A DNA stretch of 64,000 nucleotides from the NCBI GenBank assembly GCA_043228905.1, contig JBHGNT010000001.1, positions 10,602,001 through 10,666,000 on the forward strand, in the 5' to 3' direction. The translations under genes and the position numbers were made by a program. Numbering within the stretch: position 1 is the stretch's first letter; each line of letters opens with the position of its first letter. The notes below the pieces were generated by a model, which was not told where the DNA came from, searched no databases, and saw only the letters and a program-made list of their open reading frames with translations. This DNA is from Azolla caroliniana (taxonomy: Eukaryota; Polypodiophyta). Below are positions 11,751-23,821 of the stretch, in pieces.

Positions 11751-12839
11751 GGAAAGTTGAGTCTCATAGTACATAAAATTCGTGTTCGTCTAGCATAACA
11801 TTCGTTTTCCTACTTTGGAAAACGAATGTGAATGTTCTTCAAACATTCTTGTTTTTTTTTTCCATTTTTTAAGGTTTTTTTGTTGTTTTTTATTCCATTT
11901 TTTAGGTTTATTTACCTCATAATAAATAGTTAATCCAAAAGTATGGTATTTATCATTCTTTGAGGGTGTTTACCATACTCGAATGATTGAACCATTCGCA
12001 AATGTGAATGCACGTATGGTACATATGGTTCATGCTATGGAGGAAACTGCTATACCTACTCGACTAATCTCAAACTTGGTAACCACTTTAGGGGAAGAAA
12101 AAGGATGACTTGAAGCTTCTTAAAAACTATTGTGTATGTGATTTCTATTGGGTGGAAAGCTACTACTAAGCTCGAAAAGCGTACAACCATATATGTAAAA
12201 CAATCTACCTATATCTCATCATTTTTTATATGATGGGCACTTATAATCCATGTTTAAGATTCGAACCAAGCACATGTTCTATCTAAGCTAGTGAGCTTTA
12301 CAAATTAATTCCCTAAGATGGCACATTTCCTTCTTGAACTGAAATTATTAATAGATAGGAGACAATATAGCTAGTTGTGACAAAAATATTCAAACATCAT
12401 TCCCCAAATGACATTATCAACAATTGTTGGCCACAAATAATCTCAAATTTTAGAGGTACTCTTTCTATATGCTCAACATCTCTTGTGGGTTCTTTTAAGT
12501 GATCATTTGCAAAGTAACATCCGAATTAAGTGTCAAATAAAATGTTAGAGTAGTATCTTTGTTGCTTCACTAATTATAACATGATGATTGGTTTGAGTTC
12601 ACGCATTCTGCAAAATATGATTGCAACAATCTTCCCAAATCAAGGTAGATTATCAACCGCTTGAACCATTCGCAATATCTTCCTAGATCAATAACATGGT
12701 ATTTCAACATATTCACTTTACGATGTCATGTTGTGGGAATCTTACGAGAGAAAATGCATCAAACTCTAAGATATATGAGGTTGAAGGATTGCACAAAAGT
12801 ATGATAAGAAGAATATGTGAGAGGGTGAGAAAACAAAAA
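11751..12839. other. AT-rich DNA, nothing recognised
   Basis: No ORF above background, no TSD or terminal repeat noticed. Confidence 0.5.
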
Positions 12840-12910
12840 GATATAGCTCAATTGACAAGAGTGTACTCACAGAAAGAAAAAAAGTCTAGGGTTCAAATCA
12901 AGCAGAGGCA
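12840..12910 (+). mobile_element. tRNA-like (SINE-type) Pol III promoter remnant
   Basis: TAGCTCAATTGACAAGAG (A-box-like, 12844-12861) is followed about 30 bp later by GGTTCAAATC (B-box, 12890-12899). The spacing fits an internal Pol III promoter, but the acceptor stem does not pair, so this is a SINE-like remnant rather than a tRNA gene. Confidence 0.5.
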
Positions 12911-14682
12911 TTATGTGAACTTCAATGTATCACTAAATTTATATCTTAGCTCCGAAAGACTTGAACATTGGGACGCAAACAAATGAGGCAAATGTAAGGA
13001 GGCGAATATTCAGCCTTTGTGACTTCCCTTCTCTGGTCTTCTCACACTCTCTTCGTGAATGTTTGCGAGGGGATACTTGAGATTAATGTAAGTATACGAG
13101 GTTAAGACCAAAATGAACTCATATTAAGAACTAGATTCAAGATTATACAAGAAAGCCCTTGTAGGGTTCAACAAATATTATACATGAAATCCCTTTAGAA
13201 TGTATTGTTCACAATAGTGGTACGAGAAGTGTACAATGAACCGTTAGAAGAGAAATGGGCATGGTATGTTAGTTGCTATGATCTAAGAAATGTGGTCATC
13301 GACGAGGCCTTGCCTACCATCAACGACTACGTCACCTTCATTGTTGAGGTAGTGTCCTCATGCCACTTTGAGCCTACTTCCTTGTTCAAAGAGCTAACTC
13401 TGCCTTCCTTTCTCTTTCACCTTGCCTCTTCGAGTGAGTCAAACCCCAAACACCCTCAACCCCAAACCCTAAACCGTCCAGTAGGAAAAAAGAAGACGAA
13501 AAAGAAGAAGAAAGAACCTAATCTCACACAAAGAAGATGAAGAAGAAAGCCCTAAAATAATCAAGTATGTTGAGATGAAGAAGGAAAGAAAACTAACAAG
13601 TGAAGAAAGGGAAGTAAAAATCCTAATGACATGCTCCAAACCACAAAACGGGTAACCTGAAATAAGCCCTCTTTTCTTCTTTTTATAGAGAAGGATACAG
13701 GCCCTATTTTAAACATTAAATGCATTTATTCCTGTTTGCTTTGGAAAAAAAAGAAAGATCAAACTCCTTAATGCCCCACTAGCAAATATTTGAACTCTAC
13801 ATCTTTTATACTTAATTGATGTCTCTAACACAAGGCCATTTACCTATTTATTTATTATTTAAATTTCGTTTTATATTTTTGTATGATGTGGCCAGACCCC
13901 CTTTTTATCTACTTTCTACCTTCGGCCACGCACATCACAACATTTACCTTCACCAAACCTCACATCCTCCGGCATGTGCCTAAGGTGGTTAGCCTTTGAT
14001 TTCTTTGATTTTTGTGCCTCGCCTACACCATCTTTGTTCCTCCATCTTGACCACGTTCATTCTCCACACCAAAACCACCATCACCATATAATTTTCCCGA
14101 ACTTTGCATCACCACAACTGGTTGTCGTGGTCTCGTTCACTTTCCCCAAGCATAACCCTTACGTACAAAGCATGTGCCACCCTCATTCCTACCGCCCCCT
14201 TGCTCAAGCCATTTCATCCTTCCTCTTTTCATCGATCCAATCTTGCCTTCATTAGGCCCCATCTGAATATCAACTTTGACTACTCCTTGTAGCCCTTTCT
14301 TTTAGGTACATGCTCACATTTAGGCCCTTAGATGACCACATTGCATGTTTCTTGCTTCGTTCTCTTTCATGGTATGCTCTTGCATTAGAGTTGAGCACGA
14401 TTCTTTTGGTCTTTGTGCTAGTGTCCTTCGAATCGGATGTCGTGATCAAATCCTAAGGAACACCCTTCATCTTCTCTTGACTACATGGCCCTAGTCGTGC
14501 ACTATTGTGGTTTGTTTGGCCTCGTCAACCTTTGTATCATCTTTTACCTTCACTTTCTCATGGTCACCTTCCTTCTCTTGGGTCTTACTTTGGTTCAAGG
14601 CTGAATCTTCGGTGATTGTCGTTTCTCTACTGATTTATATGTCCCCATCCACCATTGCCCAAGGCTCTAGAACTAGTGGGAA
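12911..14682. other. unassigned DNA, pyrimidine-rich right half
   Basis: Frames such as 13205-13540 (ending in a Lys-rich run) and 13974-14255 show no family features. From about 13.9 kb the composition becomes C/T-rich on + and matches the segment right of the solo LTR, so both probably belong to one older element split by it. Confidence 0.45.
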
Positions 14683-14687
14683 GGAAG

Positions 14688-15432
14688 TGACAGGAACTAC
14701 ACGCTCCCGATGAACAACGCTTGGCCACAATCGAGCCTATAATAAAACACAGAAAACAGGGAATGAAAAAGCACAACGCGATAGAGAGAAAAAAGTACAC
14801 AGGATGTTTACGTGGAAAACCCAAACTCGGGAAAAACCACGGCAGCCCACAGACCACAAACTATCACTATATCAAAATGTACAATAAGAAAGCACTGAGG
14901 CCACGACCTCGAGCTTGCTATCTTCGCCACAGGCGGCGGTTACAATCAGAGGCAACGACCTCTTCCTCTCTCTCACTCTCTCTGTACACAGTTGCACGCT
15001 CTAATCTTGCGCCAACAAGAATAACAACAATACCTATTTTTTGCCCTAATTCATATTTATACTAATATGACTTTTCGGATATTTACAAATATAGCCCCGA
15101 TGGACTCTCAGAAACATATTTACAAATATGTCCCTTCATCCGGTGAGCATTCCTCACCGAGCCTTCACCATCCGGCTCTTGCCGGGTACTCCTCATCCGG
15201 TTCTCACCGGGTCTTCCGTTGCCGGGTATTCCCCATCCGGTTCTCATCGGGTCTTCACCATCCGGCTTTGTCGGGTACTCGTCGTCCGGTTCTCCGTAGC
15301 CGGGTACTCCTCATCCGGTTCTCACCGGGTCTTCTGTAGCCGGGTACTCCTCATCCGGGATAGGCTGAGGCCGAGTTTGCTCATCGACACTGTTCTCCTC
15401 ACTTCCCATCCGGAGGGACCTGTTTCCTAACA
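14688..15432 (-). mobile_element. solo Copia LTR with TSD GGAAG
   Basis: The 745-bp LTR begins TGACAGGAAC and ends TTTCCTAACA, flanked by GGAAG (14683-14687 and 15433-15437), with no internal region: a product of LTR-LTR recombination. It shares with the complete Copia elements the ACGTGGAAAACCC ... GGGAAAAACCACGG inverted pair (near 14810-14842), CCACAATCGAG, and the ATATTTATACTAATATGAC TATA region. The element reads right to left. It is closest to the LTR at 51845-52468, which also starts TGACAGGAA. Confidence 0.9.
15140..15358 (-). repeat. U3 tandem repeats in the solo LTR
   Basis: About five diverged units of roughly 37-41 bp carrying GTACTCCTCATCCGGTTCTC, then ACCGGGTCTTC and GCCGG. They occupy the U3 part where the complete element at 43513 has 54-bp repeats of related sequence, so they are probably enhancer-like units. 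Confidence 0.8.
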
Positions 15433-15437
15433 GGAAG

Positions 15438-16248
15438 TCCCATCACATTTGTTGTCCTTCTCCCTTGCCCTGTTGTCCATAACCACTTCCTCTTTGACAT
15501 CGTTTTTCGTGGCTATCACTTCAAGCTTATGGGCATCGTACCCATTGACCTTGATCACACAAGCTTCGTCGTTGCTTGAATCTTCTTTGCTTGAGGTTTC
15601 ATAAACAACACGTGTTCCAAAACACTTGTCCGTTAGCATGGCTTTATACTTCGTTACTTCATCACTTGACGTTTCAAGCACAACAAGCGCTCTGAAACCC
15701 TCGTTCACTCTCAAGGTAGCCTTTTTTGCTTTCATAATCTCCGTTTCGTCCTTGGCCATTGTTTCATAGCAAGACAAGAAGGTGATATGTTTCACACCGC
15801 CTCATGTGGTATATCCATCATACCATAATTGGGTCATCAGATCTTTCACATCCTTCATATGCATTTTTGGTCGGGAGGTGACTTCCTCCTCTTCCACCGT
15901 TCACCTTGGTTCTGGATCTATTGTGGCCTCCACTTTGGCTTCAACTTTAAGCTATCCTACGCCTTCCTTATGAAGGCTTCCATGTCGAGTACTATCGTAC
16001 TCTTTCATGTTGAGCTCTCTTCGTTCGATGGTAGTGGGTTGACCCTTCTCATCTTCCTTTGACCTTCCCTTGTGGGCTCCGTTGTTGTCGATAATATTCT
16101 TGTCTCCCTTCTATCGTGTCATTTGCACTCTTCCCACTTTGCTCCAATCTTTGGTTTGCCCATCTACCCCGTCGTCGTCCTCAAGTTGGATTCCGATGAC
16201 CATCCTTTCTCTTTGATCGATGTACTTCACGAATATGTCACGTAAACG
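15438..16248 (-). other. uncharacterised open or broken coding-like stretch
   Basis: The minus frame 15795-15427 encodes an acidic/Lys-rich 122-codon peptide (…VVYETSSKEDSSNDEACV…) that runs into the solo LTR target. Upstream, to about 16.2 kb, it continues in pieces with stops. I do not recognise it. It may be an old retroelement gag-like region or a decayed gene. Confidence 0.35.
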
Positions 16249-16277
16249 TGCCCGTGTGTGTGTGTGTGTGTGTGCAC
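16249..16277. repeat. (GT)n microsatellite
   Basis: About ten uninterrupted GT units starting after CGTGCCC. Confidence 0.85.
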
Positions 16278-16389
16278 GCTATTTGAGCAAGACAAAGAGG
16301 GGTCTTGGACTAGGGAGGATGCGAATGTAGGAGACTCGAGTGCTCAGAGGACTCAAATAGTTGAATTGGTACTTTAAGTCCTTCTATGA

Positions 16390-16830
16390 ATTTTAATTCT
16401 CAATAGATGCTCACGAGCACCATATCAAAAGCTTTCTTGAAGTTAATATAGCAACAATATGGTCAAATGTTAAGACAATTTTGTACAACAAACTCGTTAA
16501 CCATTTGTTCCAATTCATCAATACATGACACAAAGATTATTGGTGAGAGTGAGCATCCTTGTTGAATACTAATAGAGCTAGTGAAAGGCTTTTGAAATTT
16601 CAACTCACATATGTAAAATAAGGCAAATGGTAGATGAGAGTCGGTGAGAGTGAGCTTTCTTTCTTAAGACCAATAATGCTAGTGAAAACTTTTGAATTTT
16701 CATTCCCTATATCCACATATATTCTCATATATGTACAACAAATCATATATTTTACTTGGTACTTGCTCTTCGATGTTGCTCAAGATCCTCATGGGGTGCC
16801 GTGCCAAATGTTTTCTTGTTGTCAACTTTA
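16390..16830 (-). mobile_element. degenerate LINE reverse-transcriptase fragments
   Basis: Minus-strand pieces resemble RT blocks: VDNKKTFGTAPHEDLEQ (about 16800) and a decayed SLSP block (about 16660), then IQQGCSLSPIIFVSCIDELE (about 16570-16510), then NFKKAFDMVLVSIY (about 16430). The last two are in the opposite order to a normal RT, so this is a rearranged or tandemly duplicated remnant of a LINE clade different from the large LINEs here. Confidence 0.5.
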
Positions 16831-17299
16831 GAATACTATTATTTACTTTATAAACAAGTTTTGGCTAGGTGGACAATAAGATCGACAATTATTTTGGATG
16901 CAACAACTAACAAAGTTTAAGTGTCTATTTAAGAGTTAGTTTTTGTTTTTTACCATCATTTTTGTTAATGGTTGTTTTGTTGCACCATGTTCTTGACATA
17001 TTACATTACATTTAATGGAAAAAGGATTGGGCTTCAAGCACAACGAATTTACCAATGAACTAGAAAACATTAACTCCCAAAGGTAAAAGTTAAGCTTTTA
17101 GAGGTTTTGTTTCCCATTGTTATGCATTTCCAATAGATATTTGGCTAATCATGTTACAACCATTCAAATAGCACAATTCCTCTACTCTAACCTAAGAAGC
17201 AATAAAAATGTGACAACTATTGAAACAACAAGATATTTGTTTTTTAAAAGATACTTCCCATTAGTTAGGTAGAGTGTCTTTACACCAATATGCACAACA
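16831..17299. other. AT-rich gap, nothing recognised
   Basis: No convincing ORF. It may include the 3' UTR of the minus-strand LINE to its right. Confidence 0.4.
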
Positions 17300-18248
17300 G
17301 AAATGTCATCATAGACATTCAACCACTTTACCCAAGTATGTGTTTATCATCTTGCAGTATGTAAAATTTCAGAAAAATACCATGTACCTTCCTGGTTGGG
17401 TTGCCAATGTGGAAATAACCATTTTGGTGTGGTGTAGCACCACTTGGCACGCCATCTACATAATCCACCAAGGGTGAATCTGACCATGATACGGCAAGTC
17501 TCGTAGCTTCCACTATGTATGAAGTTCCTTACAACTCTTTAGATTGAACTCGTATATTCGTAATCATATCATACCATAGAGCATTGATTGTCTCATTTGG
17601 GCGAATTTCTTCTCTCGCTAAACCTACTTTGCATCAAGATTTCTAAATTTTCCATAGCGTGATAGAGGCTACGATGGGCCAGATGTCACGCAACCTATTC
17701 AAACACCAAATTTGCAATTCCTTGATGGTTGTACAATGCATTTATTTCTTTGCACACAACTCGCCTTCAACCTACCTAGGTCTTCTGATATTCAAGCTTT
17801 CTTCTCCAATCTCCACCATAGTACAAATCCCAAAGATATGGAGCCTCTAGCTTGCTCTTCATTAGTATTCTCATCACTTTTGGCCAAACTTCTTGTGCAT
17901 GAGAGCATTCCCATAAGCAATGCTCTAAAGATTCGAGTCTTGAAGAGCACAACCTGCAGTTCCCATCAATTCCCCTTTTCGGTAGCCAAGCGCGTACAAG
18001 AAGAGATGTCGCTACATAACCATAAGAAAGCTTTTATTTTTTCACCAATCTTAGTGACCTATAATTGTTTCCAATATTGTTTTAGGAAATCATAATCCAA
18101 ACCTTCCTTGATCCACTTGCTCCAAGTTATTGTGTTGTAGAATACTATGGCCAACCTTAAATGAATAACGGAAAAACTGAATATTACCTTTTGGAGTTTT
18201 CCTATTGATGGGTGGCTCCACCCCCGTCCCACGGGGGTTCGAATGTAA

Positions 18249-18837
18249 TGTTGGGAATCGACGCTTCGATTCAACCTTCACCACTCGGCCACAACCGAGG
18301 AAGCGCGAATCAATGCAGCAGAAAATCGGAAACACAGAGAAAGACACGAATACACAGGGATTAACGTGGAAAACCCTAGACGGGAAAAACCACGGGAGTG
18401 CAAGGCTCCAACTATCACTATACGCTGGGAAATATACAATGGCGAGCTGCAAGGCGACGACCTTGAGCTCGCTATCCTCGCCACAGGCGGCAATATTACA
18501 CAGAGGCGTCGACCTCTTCCTTTCCTCTCTCTCACGGCTGCTCTCACTTCGCTCCCTCTAGATGAAAACAGAAAAATGAGCAACAACGTTAAAACTGTTT
18601 GCCCTAAGTCATATTTATACACATATGACTTTCGGGCTATTTACAACTATAGCCTCAAGGGCCCTTGGCAAACATATTCACAAATATGTCCCCGCATCCG
18701 GATCTCTCTCCGGGTACATTCGTCATCCGGCTCCGAAGCCGGGATCTTCATCATCCGGTTCCGAAACCGCAACCGGGCTTGTCGTCATTCATCTCCGACA
18801 TCCGACCATCCCATCCGAAGGGACCGAAATCCCAACA
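18249..18837 (-). repeat. 3' LTR of the Copia element
   Basis: 589 bp. Contains a TATA region (TATTTATA on +, 18612-18619), an inverted pair ACGTGGAAAACCC / GGGAAAAACCACGG, and CATCCGG-rich U3. Differs from the partner LTR by CAGCAG for CAACAG and GGCGGCAATATT for GGCGGCGGTATT. Confidence 0.97.
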
Positions 18838-18854
18838 AACTCCCCCTTCACTTC
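18838..18854 (-). other. polypurine tract of the Copia element
   Basis: The minus strand reads GAAGTGAAGGGGGAGTT directly before the 3' LTR, the primer site for plus-strand DNA synthesis. It overlaps the polyprotein stop (18848-18850). Confidence 0.9.
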
Positions 18855-21800
18855 GGCATGGGATGTCTCTCCAATCCGATCCTCTTCCGGCATGCTTCCA
18901 GCTTGTCGGGTGTGAGCACCTTGGTCAGCATATCCGACCCGTTCTCGTCCGTGTGGACCTTCGTCAGCACGAACTCCTTGTCTTCTATCCTTTCCCGGAT
19001 CCAGTGATATCTTCGCTGGATGTGCTTCGTCTGGGAGTGATAGGCTGCGTTCTTCGCAAGGTGGATGGCACTCTGACTGTCGCAGTAGAGTCGGTACTCC
19101 TCCTGCTGGATACCGAGCTCTCTAATGAAGTCCTTCATCCATATTATTTCCTTGCCAGCTTCAACAGCTGCCATGTACTCCGCCTCCGTGGTTGACAACG
19201 CAACCGTCTTCTGCAGCCTCGACTGCCATGAAACAACTCCCCCTGCATACGTCATCACATACCCTGATGTGGACCGGCTGGTATCTGCATCAGCCGACAT
19301 ATCCGAATCGGTGAAGCCGTCGAGTTCGGGCTTACCGGAGCCGAATTGGAGGCACACGTTTGCCGTGCCCTTCAGGTATCGGAGTATCCACTTGGCCGCG
19401 TTCCAATGCTCTTTGCCGGGATTGCTCATGTACCGGCTCACCACTCCGACTGCGTATCCAATATCCGGTCTTGTACACACCATTGCGTACATCAAGCTTC
19501 CGACGGCAGAGGCATATGGCACTTTCATCATGTCCTCCTTCTCAGCCTTTGTCTTGGGGCTTTGCTTGCTGGACAGCTTGCAGTTTGCCGGGAGGGTCGA
19601 TCCGACCGGTCTTGCTTCCGACATGTTGAACCGTTTAAGCACCTTTGTCACGTACTTCTCCTATGACAGCCACAACTGCTTCTTGCTCCGGTCCCGGATG
19701 ATGTGCATCCCTAGTATTTGTCTCGCCGGACCCAAGTCCTTCATTGAGAAGGTTCGGTGAAGAGCCTTCTTTAGCATCCGTATCTTGACCTGGTCCCGTC
19801 CGACGATCAACATGTCGTCTACGTACAGGAGGAGTATTAGAAAGTCTCCTCCTTCGAACTTCTTCACAAACACGCAGTGGTCGGACTGCGTTTTGAGGTA
19901 CCCTTCGTCGGTCATGAAAGAGTCGAACTTCCGGTACCATTGCCGGGGAGCCTGCTTCAGTCCGTAAAGGCTCTTCTTCAACCAGCATACCAGGTGCTCC
20001 TTCCCTTTCTTCTCAAATCCTTCCGGTTGCTGCATGTAGATCTCTTCTTCGAGGTCACCGTGAAGGAATGCCGTCTTCACGTCCATCTGTTCTACCTCGA
20101 GGTCCATGCTTGCCGCTATGCTCAGCACCGTCCGGATGGAGGTCATCTTCACTACCGGGGCAAATATCTCGTCGAAGTCGACGCCCTTCTTCTGCTGAAA
20201 CCCCTTCACCACGATCCTGGCTTTGTATCTCGGGGGGTTTTCGACATCTCCCGGTTTCAGCTTGAACACCCACTTGTTTCGAAGTGCCCGCTTTCCTTTC
20301 GGCAACTCCACAAGTTCATATGTGTGGTTCTCATGCAGGGAATCCATCTCGTCCTGCATGGCACTCAACCACCTGCGGCTTTGGGTGTCATGCTTTGCTT
20401 CTTCAAAGCTCTCCGGCTCCCCCTCGTCGGTTAGCAGCACGTGCTCTGGTTCCGGAAATCTCCGGGGGGCCCTTCTCTCTCTTAGAGGATATCTCCGTTC
20501 CGGAGCTTCGGTAACCGGCTCCTCCGTTTCCTCTTCAACCGAATCCATTTCGGGATCGGGGCCGGTTCCGGTATCAGTTTCATCTTCCTCGGCCGGTTCT
20601 GTTTCTTCACCGTCTTCGGCCGGATCCTCGAGTGCTAACCGGTCCCTTGCCGGTCGGGACTGCTCCTCGTAGAGTTGATCCTCACCGGTCGACTTGGAGC
20701 TCTTCATCTTCTTCTCCGACTCCCAGTCGGCGAGTGTCTTGTTCTCCATGAAGATGATATCACGACTCCGGAATATCTTCTTGTCAACCGGGTCCCATAC
20801 TCGGTAGCCGAACTCGTCATCGCCGTAACCGAGGAATATGCATGGCCGGGTCTTTGGATCTAGCTTTCCTCTCCGGTCCTTAGCCACATGCACATATGCG
20901 AGACACCCGAACACCTTCAGATGCCGGTAGGATACTTCCCTACCGGTCCACACTCTCTGCGGCGTGTGTCCGTCCAAAGGTACTGAGGGTGATCTGTTTA
21001 TCACGTATGTCGCCGTCGACATTGCCTCAGCCCAAAACCCCTTGGGTAATTTCGCATGCGCCAGCATACTCCGGACCCTCTCCATTATGGTCCGGTTCAT
21101 CCTCTCGGCCAGCCCGTTTAGTTCCGGCGTCTTCGGCACAGTAAACTCGAGCCGGATTCCCTTCGAGCGACAGTACTCCTTGAACTGCCCCCGGTATTCC
21201 CCTCCGTTATCCGCTCGTATCGCTTTCAGTTTCTTGCCGGATTCTCTTTCCACTCTCGCGTGGAGTTCTTTGAAGACGGACAACACTTGGTCCTTTGTCT
21301 TCAGCGGTGCCGTCCACAGCTTCCGGCTATGGTCATCTATGAATGTCACGAAGTACTGGGCTCCGCCATGTGACTTCGTTTCTACCTGACACACGTCAGT
21401 GTGCACCAACTCCAATGGTGCGCTACGTCTCGTCGGTGGCCTTGAGTGGAAGGAGGTTCGGTTCTGCTTACCGGCCAGGCAATCGGTGCACTTCTCCAGG
21501 TGCACATGCTTCACTGGAATAAGGTTGTCTTCTGCAAGCCTCTTCATCCCCTTCTCACTCATGTGGCACAGTCTCTTGTGCCACAGCTCACCGGCAGTGT
21601 CGGCTGCCACGTTCAACTCTTCCGGACACAACCAGGCATTCATAAGGTACAGTGTGTTGACTTTCCGGGCCCGAGCCACTATCAGGCTCCCCTTGCTGAA
21701 CTTCATTACGCCGTTCCGGATGCTACCTGTGTAGCCTTCATCGTCTAGCCTCCCGGCCGAAATCAGGTTCAATCGAACCTCCGGAACGTGTCTGACATCC

Positions 21801-22583
21801 TTCAGCAGCATTTTGCATCCGGTCGAGGTTGTCAACCACACGTCTCCTACGCCGGCAATCCGGCACGTACCGTCATTTCCCATCCGAACACAGCCATGCT
21901 CACCGGCTGTGTAGGATGAGAAGTATCTTCTTTCCGGGGTCAGGTGGAACGACGCTCCGGAATCGACCACCCAGGTAGTCTCATCGCCGGCAATGTTTAG
22001 TTCACCTTCTTCGGTGATGAGCATGATCTCCTCTTCACTTGCCGCGAGTGCCGTCGTTCCTTTCCGGTCCTGCCCTCGCCGATCCGAACCATTCCGGTCT
22101 GTGGCTCCCCGGTAAGCACCGTTCCGTTCCGAAGACTTCTTCGAATCGGTGTCGTCGGTTCCGTTGTCTTTTCGGTAATGCCGACAATTCTTTCGGAAGT
22201 GCCCCGGCTTCCCACAGTGGAAGCATGTGGGCCTTCCTCTTGACTGCGACCGGGTCCCCGACTTCTCCCGTCTTTGCGGGCTCCGGTTCCGTTGTCTTCC
22301 CCGATCCGATTCGGTAAACAACATCTTCGGATCGGAGGCCGGTTCTTTATCTCTCCGACGCGCTTCTTCGTTCAAAATACTTGTCTTTACCGTTTGTAGG
22401 GACAAGTTATCTTCGGTGCAGGAGGTGCTGAGAGTCACCACCAAGTTCTCCCAGCTTTCCGGCAATGTACACATCAGAATGATGGCTTGCATTGCATCCT
22501 CCAGCGAGAACTTGATCGCCGCAAGCTGGTTCACGAATCCCATGAACGTGCTTACGTGTTCCACCATACTCTCGCCGTCCCGG

Positions 22584-23448
22584 TGTCGTGCCTTTCGGCT
22601 CCGGATCGTTTGCATGAGTCGGGTGGGAACCACCGGGGTTTTGGACTAGGAGAAAGAAGAATATGAGATGAGGCTAGTAATAAATAGATTATTAGAAAGA
22701 GATATAGAAACTTGTGAATCCCACAAGTATAATTGTTTTAGTTTATCTAAATCGTAGTAATAAATTGAAATAATTTAGAATAGATTAGAGTAGATTGAGA
22801 AAAGAGATCAAACCTTGTGAATCCCACAAGTATTACATTAATCAATATTTATGTAAGAATATGAATTTAGATTGAAAGAGATAGATTATCTTAAACTTCG
22901 TGAATCCCACGAGTATATTTTATTGATTGTTGGTGTTTTAGGAAATATATCCAATTTCCCAAATATTTTTCACACGCCTATTACATTGTGCTCCCCATCC
23001 TTATGTAGTGATGGGAGAGACTAAGCATAGCTACATGCTTTTTTTTCTAATATGTTCATGCACACTAAATGTGCATGTGATGCTTTTTTAATCCTTGCTT
23101 TTATTTGCTAAATATAGTGCTCATGCACGCTAGATGTGCATGAGTCACTTTTTAGTTGCTTGCGTTTTTCTATAAAATATTCACGCACTCTAAAAATGCA
23201 TGATTTACCTTTTTAATAAAGGTAGGCGCAAATAAAGCACTTATAGTTATTAAATCTATTTATAGAACACTAAAGATAAGGTAGCATAATGGTAAAGTTG
23301 AGGTTTGGCTACGTGGAGGTACAGGGTTCAAATCTTGCCCTATGCACGTGATAAATATCTTGATATATTATTTTATTTATTTATATGTAATTAAATCGGT
23401 TATATTATTTTTTACTTTTTCACGTAGTGTACGAAATACACTACGACA
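22584..23448. mobile_element. 865-bp non-coding TGTCGT element inside gag, TSD CCGG
   Basis: It begins TGTCGTG and ends ACGACA, flanked by CCGG (22580-22583 and 23449-23452). Removing it, with one CCGG, restores the gag reading frame, so both borders are exact. It is AT-rich with no ORF. It contains three copies of GTGAATCCCACAAGTAT-like sequence (about 22712, 22825, 22900), three copies of a CATGCACGCTAGATGTGCAT-like palindromic unit (about 23045-23200), a tRNA-like Pol III motif (23280-23334) and a perfect terminal hairpin (23423-23445). TG...CA ends and a 4-bp TSD fit a solo LTR or a TRIM-like element. It is related to 41273-42937. Confidence 0.85.
23278..23345 (+). mobile_element. tRNA-like Pol III promoter motif within the 865-bp element
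   Basis: GTAGCATAATGGTAAAG (A-box-like, 23281-23297) and GGTTCAAATC (B-box, 23325-23334), with flanking GAGG and CTTGCCC. It resembles a SINE head, carried inside the TGTCGT element. Confidence 0.5.
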
Positions 23449-23806
23449 CCGGTACTTGAGGTTCACTATCTTCCTCATCAGGGAGGTCCGGTTCAACGCA
23501 TTCTTCCTCTCGTAGAGGCCCGACAGCTTCCGCCACATCTCATATGCGTTGGTGTCGTTCGCCACATGTTGTAGAACGCTCACGTCGACGTATTGCCGAA
23601 TGGTTGCAACGGCTTTCCGGTTCAGAAGCCTCCATTCCGTCTCAAGTACCCCCTTGGGTATTTCCGACCTGTCGATCGGTTTATACAGGTCCCGAACAAT
23701 CAGCAGATCCTCCATCTTTATCTTCCAGTCGGCATAGTTCTGCGCATTCAGCACCATCATCCCCGACTGCCCGCTGCTGCCGCCTTCCATTTTCTGCACT
23801 GCAGTC

Positions 23807-23818
23807 GCTCTGATACCA
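23807..23818 (-). other. primer-binding site of the Copia element
   Basis: The minus strand reads TGGTATCAGAGC three bases after the 5' LTR. This is complementary to the 3' end of plant initiator-Met tRNA, the usual Copia primer. Confidence 0.92.
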
Positions 23819-23821
23819 GTT

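Larger units (their letters stand above)
18848..23790 (-). pseudogene. Copia gag-pol polyprotein, interrupted
   Basis: Start ATG at 23790. Gag begins MEGGSSGQSGMMVLNAQNYA (UBN2-type); after the 22584-23448 insertion the frame resumes at DGESMVEH. Then come a zinc knuckle CFHCGKPGHFRKNC, protease VVDSGASFHLTP (catalytic Asp), GAG-pre-integrase LWHKRLCHMSEKG, integrase with DVCQVET, RADNGGEY and the catalytic Glu in GLAERMNRT, RT with VDFDEIFAPVVKMTSIRTVL and YVDD, and RNase H with TDSDMSADAD, TEAEYMA and DSQSAIHLAKN, ending HPMPK. An in-frame TAG at 19661-19663 replaces the CAG present in the sister copies; downstream the frame is unchanged. So only the insertion and one stop break it. Confidence 0.93.

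Noticed and set aside
12840-12910. Functional tRNA gene
   Set aside because: A- and B-box words are present but no paired acceptor stem or anticodon arm could be found; the same holds for 23278-23345 and 30720-30770.
13205-13540. Protein-coding gene of 111 codons
   Set aside because: No recognisable domain; the C-terminal Lys-rich run is low complexity and no flanking exon signals were convincing.
19125-19760. Plus-strand ORFs of up to 211 codons across the Copia region
   Set aside because: Antisense shadows of the Copia RT/RNase H coding strand.
23441-23450. CACTA transposon terminus (CACTACG)
   Set aside because: The CACTA superfamily makes 3-bp TSDs and has CACTA at the very ends; here the ends are TGTCGT...ACGACA with a 4-bp TSD.
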